Positions 52,797 to 61,711 are shown, numbered from the stretch's first letter. The stretch: 64,000 nucleotides of DNA from Streptomyces canus (GCF_030816965.1 NZ_JAUSYQ010000002.1:8980001-9044000); one strand, 5' to 3'. The notes: generated by a model not told the origin, from the letters alone. Numbers and translations are program-made.

Positions 52797-54872
52797 ATGC
52801 TGGAGATCGCTGAGAACGGCCGTACGTGGATTCTGTCCGGGCCGGCCAGCAGTTACGCCCTGCACCTCACCGCCGAGGACGAGCTGCTCCATCTGCACTG
52901 GGGTCCGAGGATCGCCCTGGCCGACGCCGAGGCCCTCGCCGTACGTCCGCTGCCCGAGTACTGGCCCTTCGAGTCCCCGCTCGACGGACGCGAAGAGTAC
53001 CCCGTCGAGGGCGGCCCCCGCTTCACACGCCCGGCCCTGTCCGTGCGCACCGACGAGCGGCGCGGCACCGAGTGGAGCTTCGAGGCGTACGAGACCGAGG
53101 GCGACGAGCTGCGGCTGCGGTTCCGCGACGGCGGGCTGACCGTCACGCTGCACTACCGGATGCGTCACGACGTCCTGGAGCGCTGGGTGACCCTGGACAA
53201 CCAGGGGCCGGCCCCCGTCGAGCTGCTGCGCGCCGACTCCGCCACCTGGACCCTGCCCGATCGTGAGGACGGCTGGCGGCTGTCCCAGCTGCACGGCCGC
53301 TGGGCTGCCGAGTCCCTGCTCACGCAGACCCCCCTCACCTACGGCGAGAAGATCATCGGCAGCCGTCGCGGCCACACCGGGCACCAGCACCTGCCCTGGG
53401 TCGCCCTCGACACCGACGCCACCGAGGAGCGCGGCGAGGTCTACGGTGTCGCCCTCGGCTGGTCGGGGTCCTGGCGGATCGCCGTCGCGCAACTCCCCGA
53501 CGCGCGCGTGCAGATCACCGGAGGTGCCGGATACGACGACTCGGGTCTGCTCCGGCTGGCGGCCGGGGAGTCGTTCACGACCCCTGTCTTCGCCGGTCTC
53601 TGGAACGACGGCGGGTTCGGCGGGGCGAGCCGTGCCTGGCACGCCTACCAGCGGGCGTACGTCATCCCGGGCGCGGACGAGGACCGTCCCGTGCTGTTCA
53701 ACTCCTGGGAGGCCACGAACTTCGACATCTCCGAGGAGCAGCAGGGCACCCTCGCCCGGCGGGCCGCGGCGATGGGCGTCGAGCTGTTCGTGGTCGACGA
53801 CGGCTGGTTCGGTGCCCGCACCAGTGACCGGGCCGGGCTCGGTGACTGGGCGCCCAACCCCGACCGCTTCCCGAACGGCCTCAAGCCGCTCGGTGAGTAC
53901 GTGCACGGGCTCGGCATGCAGTTCGGCATCTGGGTCGAGCCGGAGATGATCAACCCGGACAGCGAGCTCTACCGTGCCCACCCGGACTGGGTGCAGTACC
54001 AAGCCGGACGAAAGCGGACGGAGTTCCGCAATCAGCTCGTGCTGAACCTCGCGCGCGAGGACGTCCAGGAGTACCTGTGGGGGCAGCTCGACACCCTGCT
54101 CTCCTCGGCCCCGATCGACTATGTGAAGTGGGACTTCAACCGCTGCTTCACGGATGCGGGCTGGCCCGGCGACCCCTATCCGCAGCGTCTGTGGGTCGAC
54201 CATGTACGCGGCTTCTATGCCCTTTTGGACCGCTTGCGGGAAGCCCACCCGGGCGTCGCCTTCGAGTCCTGCTCGGGTGGCGGCGGCCGGATCGACCTCG
54301 GGGTGCTCAGCCGCACCGACCAGGTGTGGACCTCGGACAACACCGACCCGCTCGACCGCCTCGCCATTCAGTACGGCTTCAGTCAGATCCACCCCGCGCG
54401 CGTGATGGCCGCCTGGGTCACCGACAGCCCCAACACTCAGCTCAACGACCGGGTGAGCTCGCTGCGGTTCCGGTTCGTGAGTGCGATGGCCGGAGTGCTC
54501 GGGGTCGGCGGGGACCTCGCGGAGTGGACCGAGGAGGAGCTCGCCGAAGCGGGGCGGTGGGTGGCTCTCTACAAGGAGATCCGGCCCTTGGTGCAGCGTG
54601 GCGACCTCCACCGGCTGCGGCCTCCGCGGGGCGGGCTGAGCGCGGTGCAGTACGTCCTCGGGGACGAGACCGTCGTCCTCGCCTGGCTCCAGGCGCAGCA
54701 GCACGGCGAGCCCGCCCCGGCGCTGCGGCTGCGCGGACTCGACCCGACAGCATCGTACGAATGCCCCGAAACGGGCGAAGTGCACCGAGGAGCCGTGTTG
54801 CTCCATCACGGACTTCGTACCGGTTTGCGCGGTGACCTCGATGCGATGGTTATCCGGCTGCGCCGCATCTAG
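52797..54872 (+). CDS. alpha-galactosidase (GH36)
   Basis: A 691-aa cytosolic glycoside hydrolase. The nucleophile is D446 in VKWDFNRCF and the acid/base D514 in TSDNTD; the N-terminal beta-sandwich and the linker (GWSGSWRIAV...) precede the (beta/alpha)8 barrel beginning near residue 300. It releases alpha-linked galactose from raffinose-family sugars or galactosides. ATG 52797 with GAGGGG 5 nt upstream; an extension of the frame upstream lacks an RBS. No signal peptide, so its substrate must be imported. It lies divergently from the phosphatase. Confidence 0.93.
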   Translation: MLEIAENGRTWILSGPASSYALHLTAEDELLHLHWGPRIALADAEALAVRPLPEYWPFESPLDGREEYPVEGGPRFTRPALSVRTDERRGTEWSFEAYETEGDELRLRFRDGGLTVTLHYRMRHDVLERWVTLDNQGPAPVELLRADSATWTLPDREDGWRLSQLHGRWAAESLLTQTPLTYGEKIIGSRRGHTGHQHLPWVALDTDATEERGEVYGVALGWSGSWRIAVAQLPDARVQITGGAGYDDSGLLRLAAGESFTTPVFAGLWNDGGFGGASRAWHAYQRAYVIPGADEDRPVLFNSWEATNFDISEEQQGTLARRAAAMGVELFVVDDGWFGARTSDRAGLGDWAPNPDRFPNGLKPLGEYVHGLGMQFGIWVEPEMINPDSELYRAHPDWVQYQAGRKRTEFRNQLVLNLAREDVQEYLWGQLDTLLSSAPIDYVKWDFNRCFTDAGWPGDPYPQRLWVDHVRGFYALLDRLREAHPGVAFESCSGGGGRIDLGVLSRTDQVWTSDNTDPLDRLAIQYGFSQIHPARVMAAWVTDSPNTQLNDRVSSLRFRFVSAMAGVLGVGGDLAEWTEEELAEAGRWVALYKEIRPLVQRGDLHRLRPPRGGLSAVQYVLGDETVVLAWLQAQQHGEPAPALRLRGLDPTASYECPETGEVHRGAVLLHHGLRTGLRGDLDAMVIRLRRI

Positions 54873-54936
54873 GGCTTCTGTCCGAATTGACAGCTTCCTT
54901 CCAACTCCTTCCGAAATCAGGGTTCCTGTGAATTCG

Positions 54937-54979
54937 TGACGTGAGGAGCGTCATATCCGTGACGGTGTGTCGCCCGTCA
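54937..54979. promoter_or_regulatory. two dyads upstream of the riboswitch
   Basis: TGACG-N7-CGTCA (54937-54953, perfect) and TGACGG-N8-CCGTCA (54960-54979, perfect) are inverted repeats ~150 bp before the riboswitch. They suggest an additional repressor or Crp-like site for the LysM/M23 gene. Confidence 0.4.
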
Positions 54980-55124
54980 TGTTCACGTAATGTGCAGGCT
55001 TTTCAAGGGGATTCGGGCCGGGTAACGGGCGTCCGATTCACGCAGGGTGACCGGTAATTCTCTTAAGGGATCAACAGGAACGCACACACGGGGAACCTCT
55101 CACTTGTCCCTTTGCGTCTTGTTC

Positions 55125-55335
55125 GCTTACGTTCGCCACCGATCCGGTCGGACGCCCAATCCTGCCGCCGAACGGATTCCGCTCACTCACTCACCCGTGC
55201 ACGGCAGGAGCGGGGGACCCACAGGTAGTTCCGCCTGTTCCGGTCTCCGGAACGGCTTGGGGTTAAGTCGCGTCTCGACGCGGCCGGGCATCTCCAGCTC
55301 GCACCCGACAGCTCACCTCGCAGGCGCCGGAGAGG
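55125..55335 (+). ncRNA. c-di-AMP riboswitch (ydaO/yuaA leader)
   Basis: The 471-bp gap 54873-55343 holds a leader with ydaO landmarks in order: TCGCTTAC, CCAATCCTGCCGCCGAA, GCAGGAGCGGGGGACCCA, CTTGGGGTTAAGTC, CCGGGCATC and ACAGCTCACCTCGCAGGCG just before the RBS. These match the conserved core of the c-di-AMP-binding ydaO riboswitch that controls cell-wall hydrolases in actinobacteria. It should switch expression of the downstream LysM/M23 gene in response to c-di-AMP, usually off when the ligand is high. Confidence 0.85.
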
Positions 55336-55343
55336 AATTCACC

Positions 55344-56276
55344 ATGCCCGCGAAGGGTAAGCACCGCCGTCCGAAGTCCCAGCGCTTCGCCCGCTCGATA
55401 GCCATCGCCGGAACCGGAGGCGCCGCTCTCGCCCTCCCGTTCATGGGGGCAACCGGCGCTCACGCCGCCACCCCCCAGTCCGTGTCGGAAAAGGCCGTTC
55501 AGTCGCTCCCGGTCTCGCAGAAGTCCGCCGAAAAGACGGCCGCGAAGAAGGACGCCGCGAAGACCTCCACGGTGCGTGTCTATTCGGTGCGCGCCGACGA
55601 CTATCTTTCGAAGATCGCCGATGAGCAGAATGTCAGCGGTGGCTGGAAGAAGCTGTACGCCGACAACCGCTCGGCCATCGGGGACGACCCGTCACTGATC
55701 CACCCCGGTCTGAAGCTCTCGATCGGCAAGAAGGCCAGGACGAGCACCACGAAGACCGAGTCCTCCGCTTCCTCCTCCTCGAAGGCGAAGAAGACGGAGA
55801 AGGCGGAGTCCAAGTCCTCCTCGAAGTCGACCGCCGCCACCCAGAGCTCGGCCACCACCAGCTCCAGCGGTTACACCCTGCCGGTCACTGGTGCCACGAT
55901 CGGCACCGGTTACCGCGTGGCGGGCAGCATGTGGTCCAGTGGTTACCACACCGGCGTCGACTTCGTCGTCCCGACCGGCACCTCGCTCAAGGCCGTGGCC
56001 GCGGGCACGGTCGTCTCCGCGGGCTGGGGCGGTGCCTACGGCAACCAGGTCGTCATCAAGCTGAACGACGGCTACTACGCGCAGTACGCCCACCTGTCCC
56101 AGCTCTCCGTCTCGGCCGGCCAGACCGTGACCGAGGGTCAGCAGATCGGCCTGTCCGGCGCGACCGGCAATGTCACCGGCCCGCACCTGCACTTCGAGAT
56201 CCGCACCACGCCGGACTACGGCTCCGACGTGGACCCGGTCGCCTACCTCCGCTCGAAGGGCGTCGCCGTCGGCTGA
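55344..56276 (+). CDS. secreted LysM and M23 peptidoglycan endopeptidase
   Basis: A 310-aa exported cell-wall hydrolase. Residues 1-42 form a Sec/Tat-like signal (MPAKGKHRR...ATGAHAA). Residues ~77-130 carry one LysM (VRADDYLSKIADEQNV...LSIG), followed by a Ser/Lys-rich linker, and residues ~180-305 form an M23 peptidase with zinc ligands in HTGVDF and HLHFE. It cleaves peptidoglycan cross-links during growth or germination. ATG start with GAGAGGAA 7 nt upstream. Expression should be set by the upstream c-di-AMP riboswitch. Confidence 0.93.
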   Translation: MPAKGKHRRPKSQRFARSIAIAGTGGAALALPFMGATGAHAATPQSVSEKAVQSLPVSQKSAEKTAAKKDAAKTSTVRVYSVRADDYLSKIADEQNVSGGWKKLYADNRSAIGDDPSLIHPGLKLSIGKKARTSTTKTESSASSSSKAKKTEKAESKSSSKSTAATQSSATTSSSGYTLPVTGATIGTGYRVAGSMWSSGYHTGVDFVVPTGTSLKAVAAGTVVSAGWGGAYGNQVVIKLNDGYYAQYAHLSQLSVSAGQTVTEGQQIGLSGATGNVTGPHLHFEIRTTPDYGSDVDPVAYLRSKGVAVG

Positions 56277-56294
56277 CAACACCCCTGCGCCACT

Positions 56295-56328
56295 GAAGGC
56301 CGGACCCCGATCCCCGGGTCCGGCCTTC
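56295..56328. terminator. terminator after the M23 gene
   Basis: A perfect 13-bp stem (GAAGGCCGGACCC / GGGTCCGGCCTTC) with an 8-nt loop starts 18 bp after the M23 stop. Confidence 0.75.
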
Positions 56329-56448
56329 GGTGTTCCCGGCCCTGAGCCGGTCCGCGCCTTCGTGATCACTTCATTGCGTTCTTGTGGCAGGCGAGCTCGG
56401 AGCGTCGACAGGCGGGGGAGGGTGGGGACAGAGTGAACCCCGTAGTTG

Positions 56449-56462
56449 TGCAAGCGCTTTCA
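56449..56462. promoter_or_regulatory. LacI-family operator
   Basis: TGCAAGCGCTTTCA matches the LacI-family consensus TGNAAGCGCTTNCA at every position. It lies in the gap upstream of the frameshifted DUF6250-type gene, suggesting carbohydrate-responsive repression. Confidence 0.65.
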
Positions 56463-56479
56463 CGAGGGGTGGCCTGAGC

Positions 56480-56780
56480 AGCGGTTCGCGCCGGCCACCT
56501 TCGGCGGCGACGAGGTGCAGGGGGTGATCCAGACGGGCGATGAGGGAGTGCCCGCCGCGTACGGCGCGTATGGCGGGGACTGTGCCGGTTCCAGGGCGGG
56601 TTCGGATCGCCGGGCCGATGTGATCGTGGTGAACCAGGGCACCCACGCCGAGGCCGCCCCGCTCGGCGGGTTCGTCTCCGCTCCCGCCGACCACACCACC
56701 GAGTCGCCCGGACCGTGCGCGGCTCTTCCGCAATCCACGTACACCGACTGCCGCCTGGGCTCCGAGCCCCTTCGTGTGCC
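56480..56780 (+). pseudogene. possible decayed SGNH/CE2-type esterase remnant
   Basis: The 533-bp gap between the M23 and DUF6250-type genes has an open frame with GGDEVQGVIQTGDEG and ADVIVVNQGT, the latter like the NxGTND block of SGNH/CE2 acetylesterases. No start, catalytic triad or continuous domain is present, so I treat this as a degenerate remnant at best. It follows the LacI-type operator. Confidence 0.3.
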
Positions 56781-56809
56781 CGGGCCCTCCCTGGAAGGAG
56801 CCGTCTCTC

Positions 56810-57528
56810 ATGACGACCACACGTAGAGGCTTCGGAACCCTCGCTGCCGGCGCCGCCCTGGCCGCCCTCGCCCCCGCGGCCGCCGCGAGTGCCTCGCCCC
56901 GCCACCGTCGCCTCGTCGCCCACGACGACTTCCGCCACGGCCTCGGCCGCTGGGCCGTCGAACTGGAGCAGGGCGGCACGGTCACCGCGCAGCGCGGAGT
57001 ACTGGAGGTCGACGTGCCCGCCGGCGCGACGATCTGGTTCAGGCAGCCGCTCGAAGACCGTACGTCCTGGAGTACACCGCCACGCCCGTCTCCGAGGGCG
57101 GTGCCAACGACCGGGTGTCCGACCTGAACAACTTCTGGAACGCGGCCGACGTCCGGTCCCCCGACGACCTCTTCGCCACCCGGCGGGGCGGGGCGCTCGC
57201 GGAGTACGACTACCTGAAGACGTACTACTCGGGCTACGGCGCCAACTACAACACCACGACACGGCTGCGCCGATATGTCGGAGAGTCCGGTGTGCGGCCG
57301 CTGATCTACGACTACACCGAGCCGCTGCTCATCGCGAACGAGCCGAACCGGGTGCGGATCGTCTCCGACGGCTCCAAGGTGCAGTGGTGGGACAACGGGC
57401 GGCTCGTCTTCGACTACACCGACCCGGAGCCTTACACGAGGGGGCACTTCGCGTTCCGGACCACCTGGAGCCACTTCCGGATACGCGACTTCAGGGTGTG
57501 GCGGTCGCAGCGTCAACATTCCCGATGA
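56810..57528 (+). pseudogene. secreted DUF6250-type protein, 1-nt frameshift
   Basis: A ~239-aa secreted protein interrupted by a single-base deletion. Residues 1-40 are a Tat signal (TTTRRGFGTLAAGAALAALAPAAA), then a beta-sandwich N-terminus (HDDFRHGLGRWAVELEQGGT...). Around 57057-57060 (GAACACC-type region reading GAAGACCG), the frame loses one C; the other frame then continues VLEYTATPVSEGG...VSDLNNFWNAADVRSP to the stop at 57528, as in DUF6250 carbohydrate-related proteins. Correcting one base restores a continuous protein. The call relies on this continuity; family name is from memory. Confidence 0.7.
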
Positions 57529-57637
57529 GAGACCTATTCCTCGTTTGGCGAACACTTTAGGAGTGGCTTATCTCACCGCCCGTCAAGCCCTTCCTACGGT
57601 CGCGTAAGTCACATTCGAAGGTGAATCATGAACGGTT

Positions 57638-58456
57638 GTGGCAGACGATTCGAAGAATGACAGCAGCTCAGTGATCGGGTCGTACGTGGCGGTGGGGGAC
57701 AGCTTCACCGAGGGCGTCGGCGACCCCGGCCCCGACGGGGCGTTCGTCGGCTGGGCCGATCGGTTCGCGGTACTTCTCGCGGACCGGCGGCCCGAGGGCG
57801 ACTTCAGGTACAGCAATCTCGCCGTACGCGGGAAGCTGCTCGACCAGATCGTCGAGGACCAGCTTCCGCAGGCCGTCGAACTGGCACCGGACCTGGTGTC
57901 GTTCTGCGCCGGCGGCAACGACATCATCCGCCCCGGTACCGACCCCGACGAGGTCGCCGAGCGCTTCGAGCGGGCGATCGCCCGGCTCACCGAGGCGTGC
58001 GGCACGGTCATGGTGACGACCGGTTTCGACACACGTGGTGTTCCCGTGCTCAAGCATCTGCGCGGCAAGATCGCCACGTACAACGGACATGTGCGGGCCG
58101 TCGCCGACCGGTACGGATGTCCGGTGCTCGACCTGTGGTCCCTGAAGACCATTCAGGACCGGCGCGCCTGGGACGGCGACCGGCTGCACCTCTCCCCGGA
58201 GGGGCACACGCGTGTGGCGCTCCGCGCGGGCCAGGTCCTCGGCCTTGAGGTCCCGGCCGACCCGGACCAGCCGTGGCCGCCGCTTCCGCCGCGCGGTCCG
58301 CTGGACGTGCGACGGGACGACGTCCACTGGGCTCGGGAGTATCTGGTGCCGTGGATCGGGCGCAGGCTGCGGGGGGAGTCCTCCGGGGACCACGTGACGG
58401 CCAAGGGTGTGCTGTCGCCGGACGACATCAAGACGCGGATCGCTTCGGTGGCTTGA
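57638..58456 (+). CDS. SGNH/GDSL hydrolase
   Basis: A 272-aa cytoplasmic SGNH-family hydrolase. The Ser block YVAVGDSFTEGVG, the Gly block, the Asn block SFCAGGNDIIRPG and the DRLHLSPEGH His block are all present, so it is likely an active esterase/lipase. No signal peptide is visible, unlike many Streptomyces SGNH proteins. GTG start with AAGGTGA ~14 nt upstream, a weak RBS. The C-terminal ~60 residues are Pro-rich and end with DDVHWAREYLVPWIGRRLRGE. Confidence 0.88.
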   Translation: MADDSKNDSSSVIGSYVAVGDSFTEGVGDPGPDGAFVGWADRFAVLLADRRPEGDFRYSNLAVRGKLLDQIVEDQLPQAVELAPDLVSFCAGGNDIIRPGTDPDEVAERFERAIARLTEACGTVMVTTGFDTRGVPVLKHLRGKIATYNGHVRAVADRYGCPVLDLWSLKTIQDRRAWDGDRLHLSPEGHTRVALRAGQVLGLEVPADPDQPWPPLPPRGPLDVRRDDVHWAREYLVPWIGRRLRGESSGDHVTAKGVLSPDDIKTRIASVA

Positions 58457-58480
58457 GCTGTGGCCGGGGCCGGGCGGGTT

Positions 58481-59104
58481 TCACTCCTCCGCCGCTATGC
58501 GGACCCCCGTGCCGTCCAGCCCGAGTTCCCGGCCCAGGGCCTCGTCCACCCACGTCTGGGCCCGGGACCTGGGCACCGCGCCCGCGTAGGACGTCAGTTG
58601 GACGGCCAGGCCGTCCAGGAGGGCCGTGAGGCGCAGGGCTGTGGCTTGCGGGTCCGGGCAGTGGAACTCGCCCGCGGCCACGCCCTCGGCGATCACTTCC
58701 GCGAGTGCCGCCTTCCATTGCCTGTCGAGGTCGCGGGTGACCTCCTGGAGCGCCGGCTCGCGCAGAGCCACCGCCCAGCCCTCGATCCACAGCCGCCAGC
58801 CCTTGGCCTGGCCCGTCGGCGCGTACCAGCGAACGGCCGCCCGCAGCCGACGCAGGGCGCTGGTACGGCGGCCGAGGAGCTTGCGCAGATGGGCCAGATC
58901 GTCCTCGGCGGCGTAGGTGAACGCGGCGGCGACCAGCTTCTCCTTCGTGGCGAAGTGGTAGAGCACCAGGGCGTTGCTGACTCCGAGCGCCGAGGCCACG
59001 TCGGCGATCCTGACGGCCGCCACGCCCCGCGCCTCGATCTGCTCGATGGCGGCCCGCAGCAGCTCCTCGCGCCGCTCGGCCACTGTCAACCGCACTCTCG
59101 CCAC
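58481..59104 (-). CDS. TetR/AcrR-family transcriptional regulator
   Basis: A 207-aa regulator. The N-terminal HTH reads ELLRAAIEQIEARGVAAVRIADVASALGVSNALVLYHFATKEKLV; the C-terminal ligand domain is all-helical. GTG/ATG start MARVRLTV on the minus strand. It lies 50 bp downstream of the Glu/Leu/Phe/Val dehydrogenase gene on the same strand, and a 20-bp palindrome overlapping that gene's promoter is the natural target of a TetR protein. Confidence 0.9.
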   Translation of the reverse strand: MARVRLTVAERREELLRAAIEQIEARGVAAVRIADVASALGVSNALVLYHFATKEKLVAAAFTYAAEDDLAHLRKLLGRRTSALRRLRAAVRWYAPTGQAKGWRLWIEGWAVALREPALQEVTRDLDRQWKAALAEVIAEGVAAGEFHCPDPQATALRLTALLDGLAVQLTSYAGAVPRSRAQTWVDEALGRELGLDGTGVRIAAEE

Positions 59105-59154
59105 GGGATCACCCTAAGCCGTCGCTCGGTGGGGCGCCGCCCCGAGGCGCCAGG

Positions 59155-60333
59155 TCAGCGGTACCAGCCGAACCGGTCCCCGATCACCGGCAGCCGGTCC
59201 GCGACCAGCGCGTGGGCAGCGGCGCGCGGCGAGATCCCGTCCGCCTCCGCGCGGGCCAGCAACTGCTCGACGAGGGCACGCATGGAACGCCGTATGTGCG
59301 CGAAGGCCTCGTCCGAGTCCGCGCCGATGTCACCGAACAGGGTCCACCACCACCAGGCGTTGGTCCCGGAGTTGACCACGACGTCCGGCAGTACGGTGAT
59401 CCCGCGCGCGGCCAGCAGCGCCTCCGCCGCGGGCAGGACCGGCATGTTGGCCGCCTCGACGATCCAACGGGCCCTGATCCGCTCCTGGTTGGCGACGTCG
59501 ATCGTGTAGGACACCGCCGCGGGCACAAGTACCTCCGCGTCGAGCGACAGCCAGGCGTCGCCGGGCAGTTCGCGGTCGGCGGGGCGCAGGGCGGAGCGGT
59601 CCACGGTGCCGTAGGTGTCCCTGGCGGCCAGCAACGCCTCGACGTCGAGCCCCTCGGGGTTGAAGACCGTGCCCTTGATGTCGGCGACGGCCACCACGGT
59701 GAGCCCCGCGCGCGTGAGGAAGCGGGCGGTGGCCCCGCCCATGGTGCCGAGGCCCTGCACCGCCACGCGCGTGCCCGCGTGCGGCACTCCCGCCAGGTCC
59801 AGGGCCGCCAGGACCGACTCGGCGACCCCGCAGCCGCCCACCAGTTCATCGAGTCCGATGCCGTCGACCTCGACGGCGAAAGCGTCCGCGAGCCGCCGCC
59901 GGGCCGTGGCCTCGTCGTCGAGCAGCGGATAGACCGCCTGGATCGAGGAGACCAGGCCGGCCTCCACGGCCGCCCGGTCCACCAGGTCCTGGCTGAGACC
60001 GAGGTCCTCGCCGGTCGTCCAGAGGCTCTCGATGTACGGCCGCATGGCGCGCAGGTAGCGCACGAGGAGGCCGTACGCCGCCGGGTCCCGGGGGTCGCAG
60101 TCGATGCCGCCCTTGGCGCCGCCCAGCGGGATGTACCGCGCCTCGGGGTCGTAGTGCAGGGCCTCTTTCATGGTCATGCCGCGGGCGAGCCCGGTGACCT
60201 CGTCCAGCGTGCAGCCGGGGCGCATCCGCAGGCCGCCGCTGGCGACACCCCGTACCAGCCGGTCGACGACCAGGAAGCCCTGGTGGCCGGTGAGGTGGTC
60301 GGTCCAGGTGAGCGACAGCAAGGGGGTGGTCAC
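59155..60333 (-). CDS. Glu/Leu/Phe/Val dehydrogenase
   Basis: A 392-aa NAD-dependent amino-acid dehydrogenase. The catalytic loop has GGAKGGIDCDPRD and MTMKEALHYDP; the C-terminal Rossmann domain has VQGLGTMGGATARFL. The family oxidatively deaminates Leu/Val/Phe or Glu; the TMKEAL and GGAKGG motifs suit branched-chain or Phe dehydrogenase. GTG start. Its promoter is near-consensus and is overlapped by a palindromic operator, so expression is probably repressed by the adjacent TetR and induced by its ligand. Confidence 0.9.
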   Translation of the reverse strand: MTTPLLSLTWTDHLTGHQGFLVVDRLVRGVASGGLRMRPGCTLDEVTGLARGMTMKEALHYDPEARYIPLGGAKGGIDCDPRDPAAYGLLVRYLRAMRPYIESLWTTGEDLGLSQDLVDRAAVEAGLVSSIQAVYPLLDDEATARRRLADAFAVEVDGIGLDELVGGCGVAESVLAALDLAGVPHAGTRVAVQGLGTMGGATARFLTRAGLTVVAVADIKGTVFNPEGLDVEALLAARDTYGTVDRSALRPADRELPGDAWLSLDAEVLVPAAVSYTIDVANQERIRARWIVEAANMPVLPAAEALLAARGITVLPDVVVNSGTNAWWWWTLFGDIGADSDEAFAHIRRSMRALVEQLLARAEADGISPRAAAHALVADRLPVIGDRFGWYR

Positions 60334-60358
60334 ACGGGCTCCGGTACGGGCGGACGGC

Positions 60359-60403
60359 TACTGAACGGGGGGTCAGTATTGGCATCCGGCCGCGCTCTGT
60401 CAA
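60359..60403 (-). promoter_or_regulatory. near-consensus promoter with TetR-type operator, before the dehydrogenase gene
   Basis: Minus strand: perfect TTGACA (60398-60403), 17 bp, AATACT (60375-60380). A TACTGA-N8-TCAGTA palindrome (60359-60378) covers the -10 and start site, a classical repressor position. It most likely binds the TetR protein encoded at 58481-59104. Confidence 0.7.
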
Positions 60404-60508
60404 CGTGATCCGCTCCGACGGCGTCCTTACCCGTGTGACCGGACAGACGCCGGCACTGTCAGAGGGGCGGACCATAATGGATGCCTCAGCGACTCCACTG
60501 GAGGTACC

Positions 60509-61684
60509 GTGACCGGCTTCCGTCCCCTGAGTTCCGGGCTCCGCGCGCTGCAGCCCGCGGCCTTCGGTGCGGACCCGAGCGGTGAGCGCATGGCGCGTAT
60601 CCGGAGATCCCCCCACTTCAAAGACGGTGTCTTCCAGAACCCCGGCGGAACCGCGCGGACCCGGCCCGACGGGCCGGCGATGGAGTTCGCCAAGGCCTAC
60701 TTCGACAGCGACGCCCGGCAGCAGCGTGCTCCGCAAGGCCGGATCCCGGTACATGCCACGACGCTCGCCGACCTCTCCAAGCCGCCCGCCACCGGACTGC
60801 GGCTGACCTGGATGGGGCACTCCAGCGTGCTCGCCGAGATCGACGGACGGCGGGTGCTGTTCGATCCCGTATGGGGCGAGCGGTGCTCTCCGTTCCCCTT
60901 CGCCGGGCCCAAGCGGCTGCATCCCGTGCCCTTGCCGCTCGCCGCGCTCGGTCCGGTCGACGTGATCGTCATCTCCCACGATCACTACGACCACCTGGAC
61001 CTGCCCACGATCAAGCAACTGGCCGGGACGGACACCGTCTTCGCCGTGCCGCTCGGTGTGGGCGCGCATCTCGAGCACTGGGGGGTGTCCGCCGACCGGC
61101 TGCGTGAGCTGGACTGGCACGAGTCGACCCAGGTCGCCGGGCTGACGCTGACGGCCACCCCGGCTCGGCACTTCTGCGGGCGGGGGCTGCGGAACACCCA
61201 GCACACGCTGTGGGCGTCCTGGGTCGTCTCCAGTGGGGAACACCGGGTCTACCACAGCGGTGACACCGGGTACTTCGAGGGGTTCAAGGACATCGGGGCG
61301 TCGTTCGGGCCCTTCGACGCGACGATGATCCAGCTCGGCGCCTATTCGGAGTTCTGGCCGGAGATTCACATGACGCCTGAAGAGGCGGTGCAGTCTCATC
61401 TGGATCTGCAGGGCGGGGATGCGGCGGAGGGCGTGCTGCTGCCGATCCACTGGGGCACGTTCAACCTCGCGCACCATCCTTGGGCGGAACCCGCGGATCG
61501 GACGATGCTGCTGACCCACAAGGCGGGCATCGCGATGGCCACGCCTCGGCCGGGGGAGCCGTTCGAGCCCGGGGCCGTCCCGGCGGTCGATCCTTGGTGG
61601 CGGGGGGTGGCGAAGGCGCCGGCCGGAGGATGGGCGGCCTTGCCGACCGTGGCGGAGGAGCTCGTACCTGTGGCAGAGGTCTGA
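60509..61684 (+). CDS. MBL-fold metallohydrolase (NAPE-PLD/UlaG-like)
   Basis: A 391-aa metallo-beta-lactamase-fold hydrolase. Zn ligands lie in H157-D-H159-Y-D161-H162 (HXHXDH), with further motifs FCGRGLRNTQHTLW and HSGDTGYF, and the C-terminal PIHWGTF. It matches the NAPE-PLD-like group that hydrolyses phosphodiesters of lipids. GTG start with GGAGG 5 nt upstream. A CATAAT -10-like box precedes it by ~40 bp. Its stop is followed by an intergenic repeat. Confidence 0.9.
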   Translation: MTGFRPLSSGLRALQPAAFGADPSGERMARIRRSPHFKDGVFQNPGGTARTRPDGPAMEFAKAYFDSDARQQRAPQGRIPVHATTLADLSKPPATGLRLTWMGHSSVLAEIDGRRVLFDPVWGERCSPFPFAGPKRLHPVPLPLAALGPVDVIVISHDHYDHLDLPTIKQLAGTDTVFAVPLGVGAHLEHWGVSADRLRELDWHESTQVAGLTLTATPARHFCGRGLRNTQHTLWASWVVSSGEHRVYHSGDTGYFEGFKDIGASFGPFDATMIQLGAYSEFWPEIHMTPEEAVQSHLDLQGGDAAEGVLLPIHWGTFNLAHHPWAEPADRTMLLTHKAGIAMATPRPGEPFEPGAVPAVDPWWRGVAKAPAGGWAALPTVAEELVPVAEV

Positions 61685-61711
61685 TCCGCGGTCGCGGATC
61701 TGCCTCACCGT

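Noticed and set aside
51792..54809. 1005-aa minus-strand open frame
   Set aside because: Only the last 265 codons are the phosphatase; the rest is antisense to the GH36 gene and arises from GC-rich third positions.
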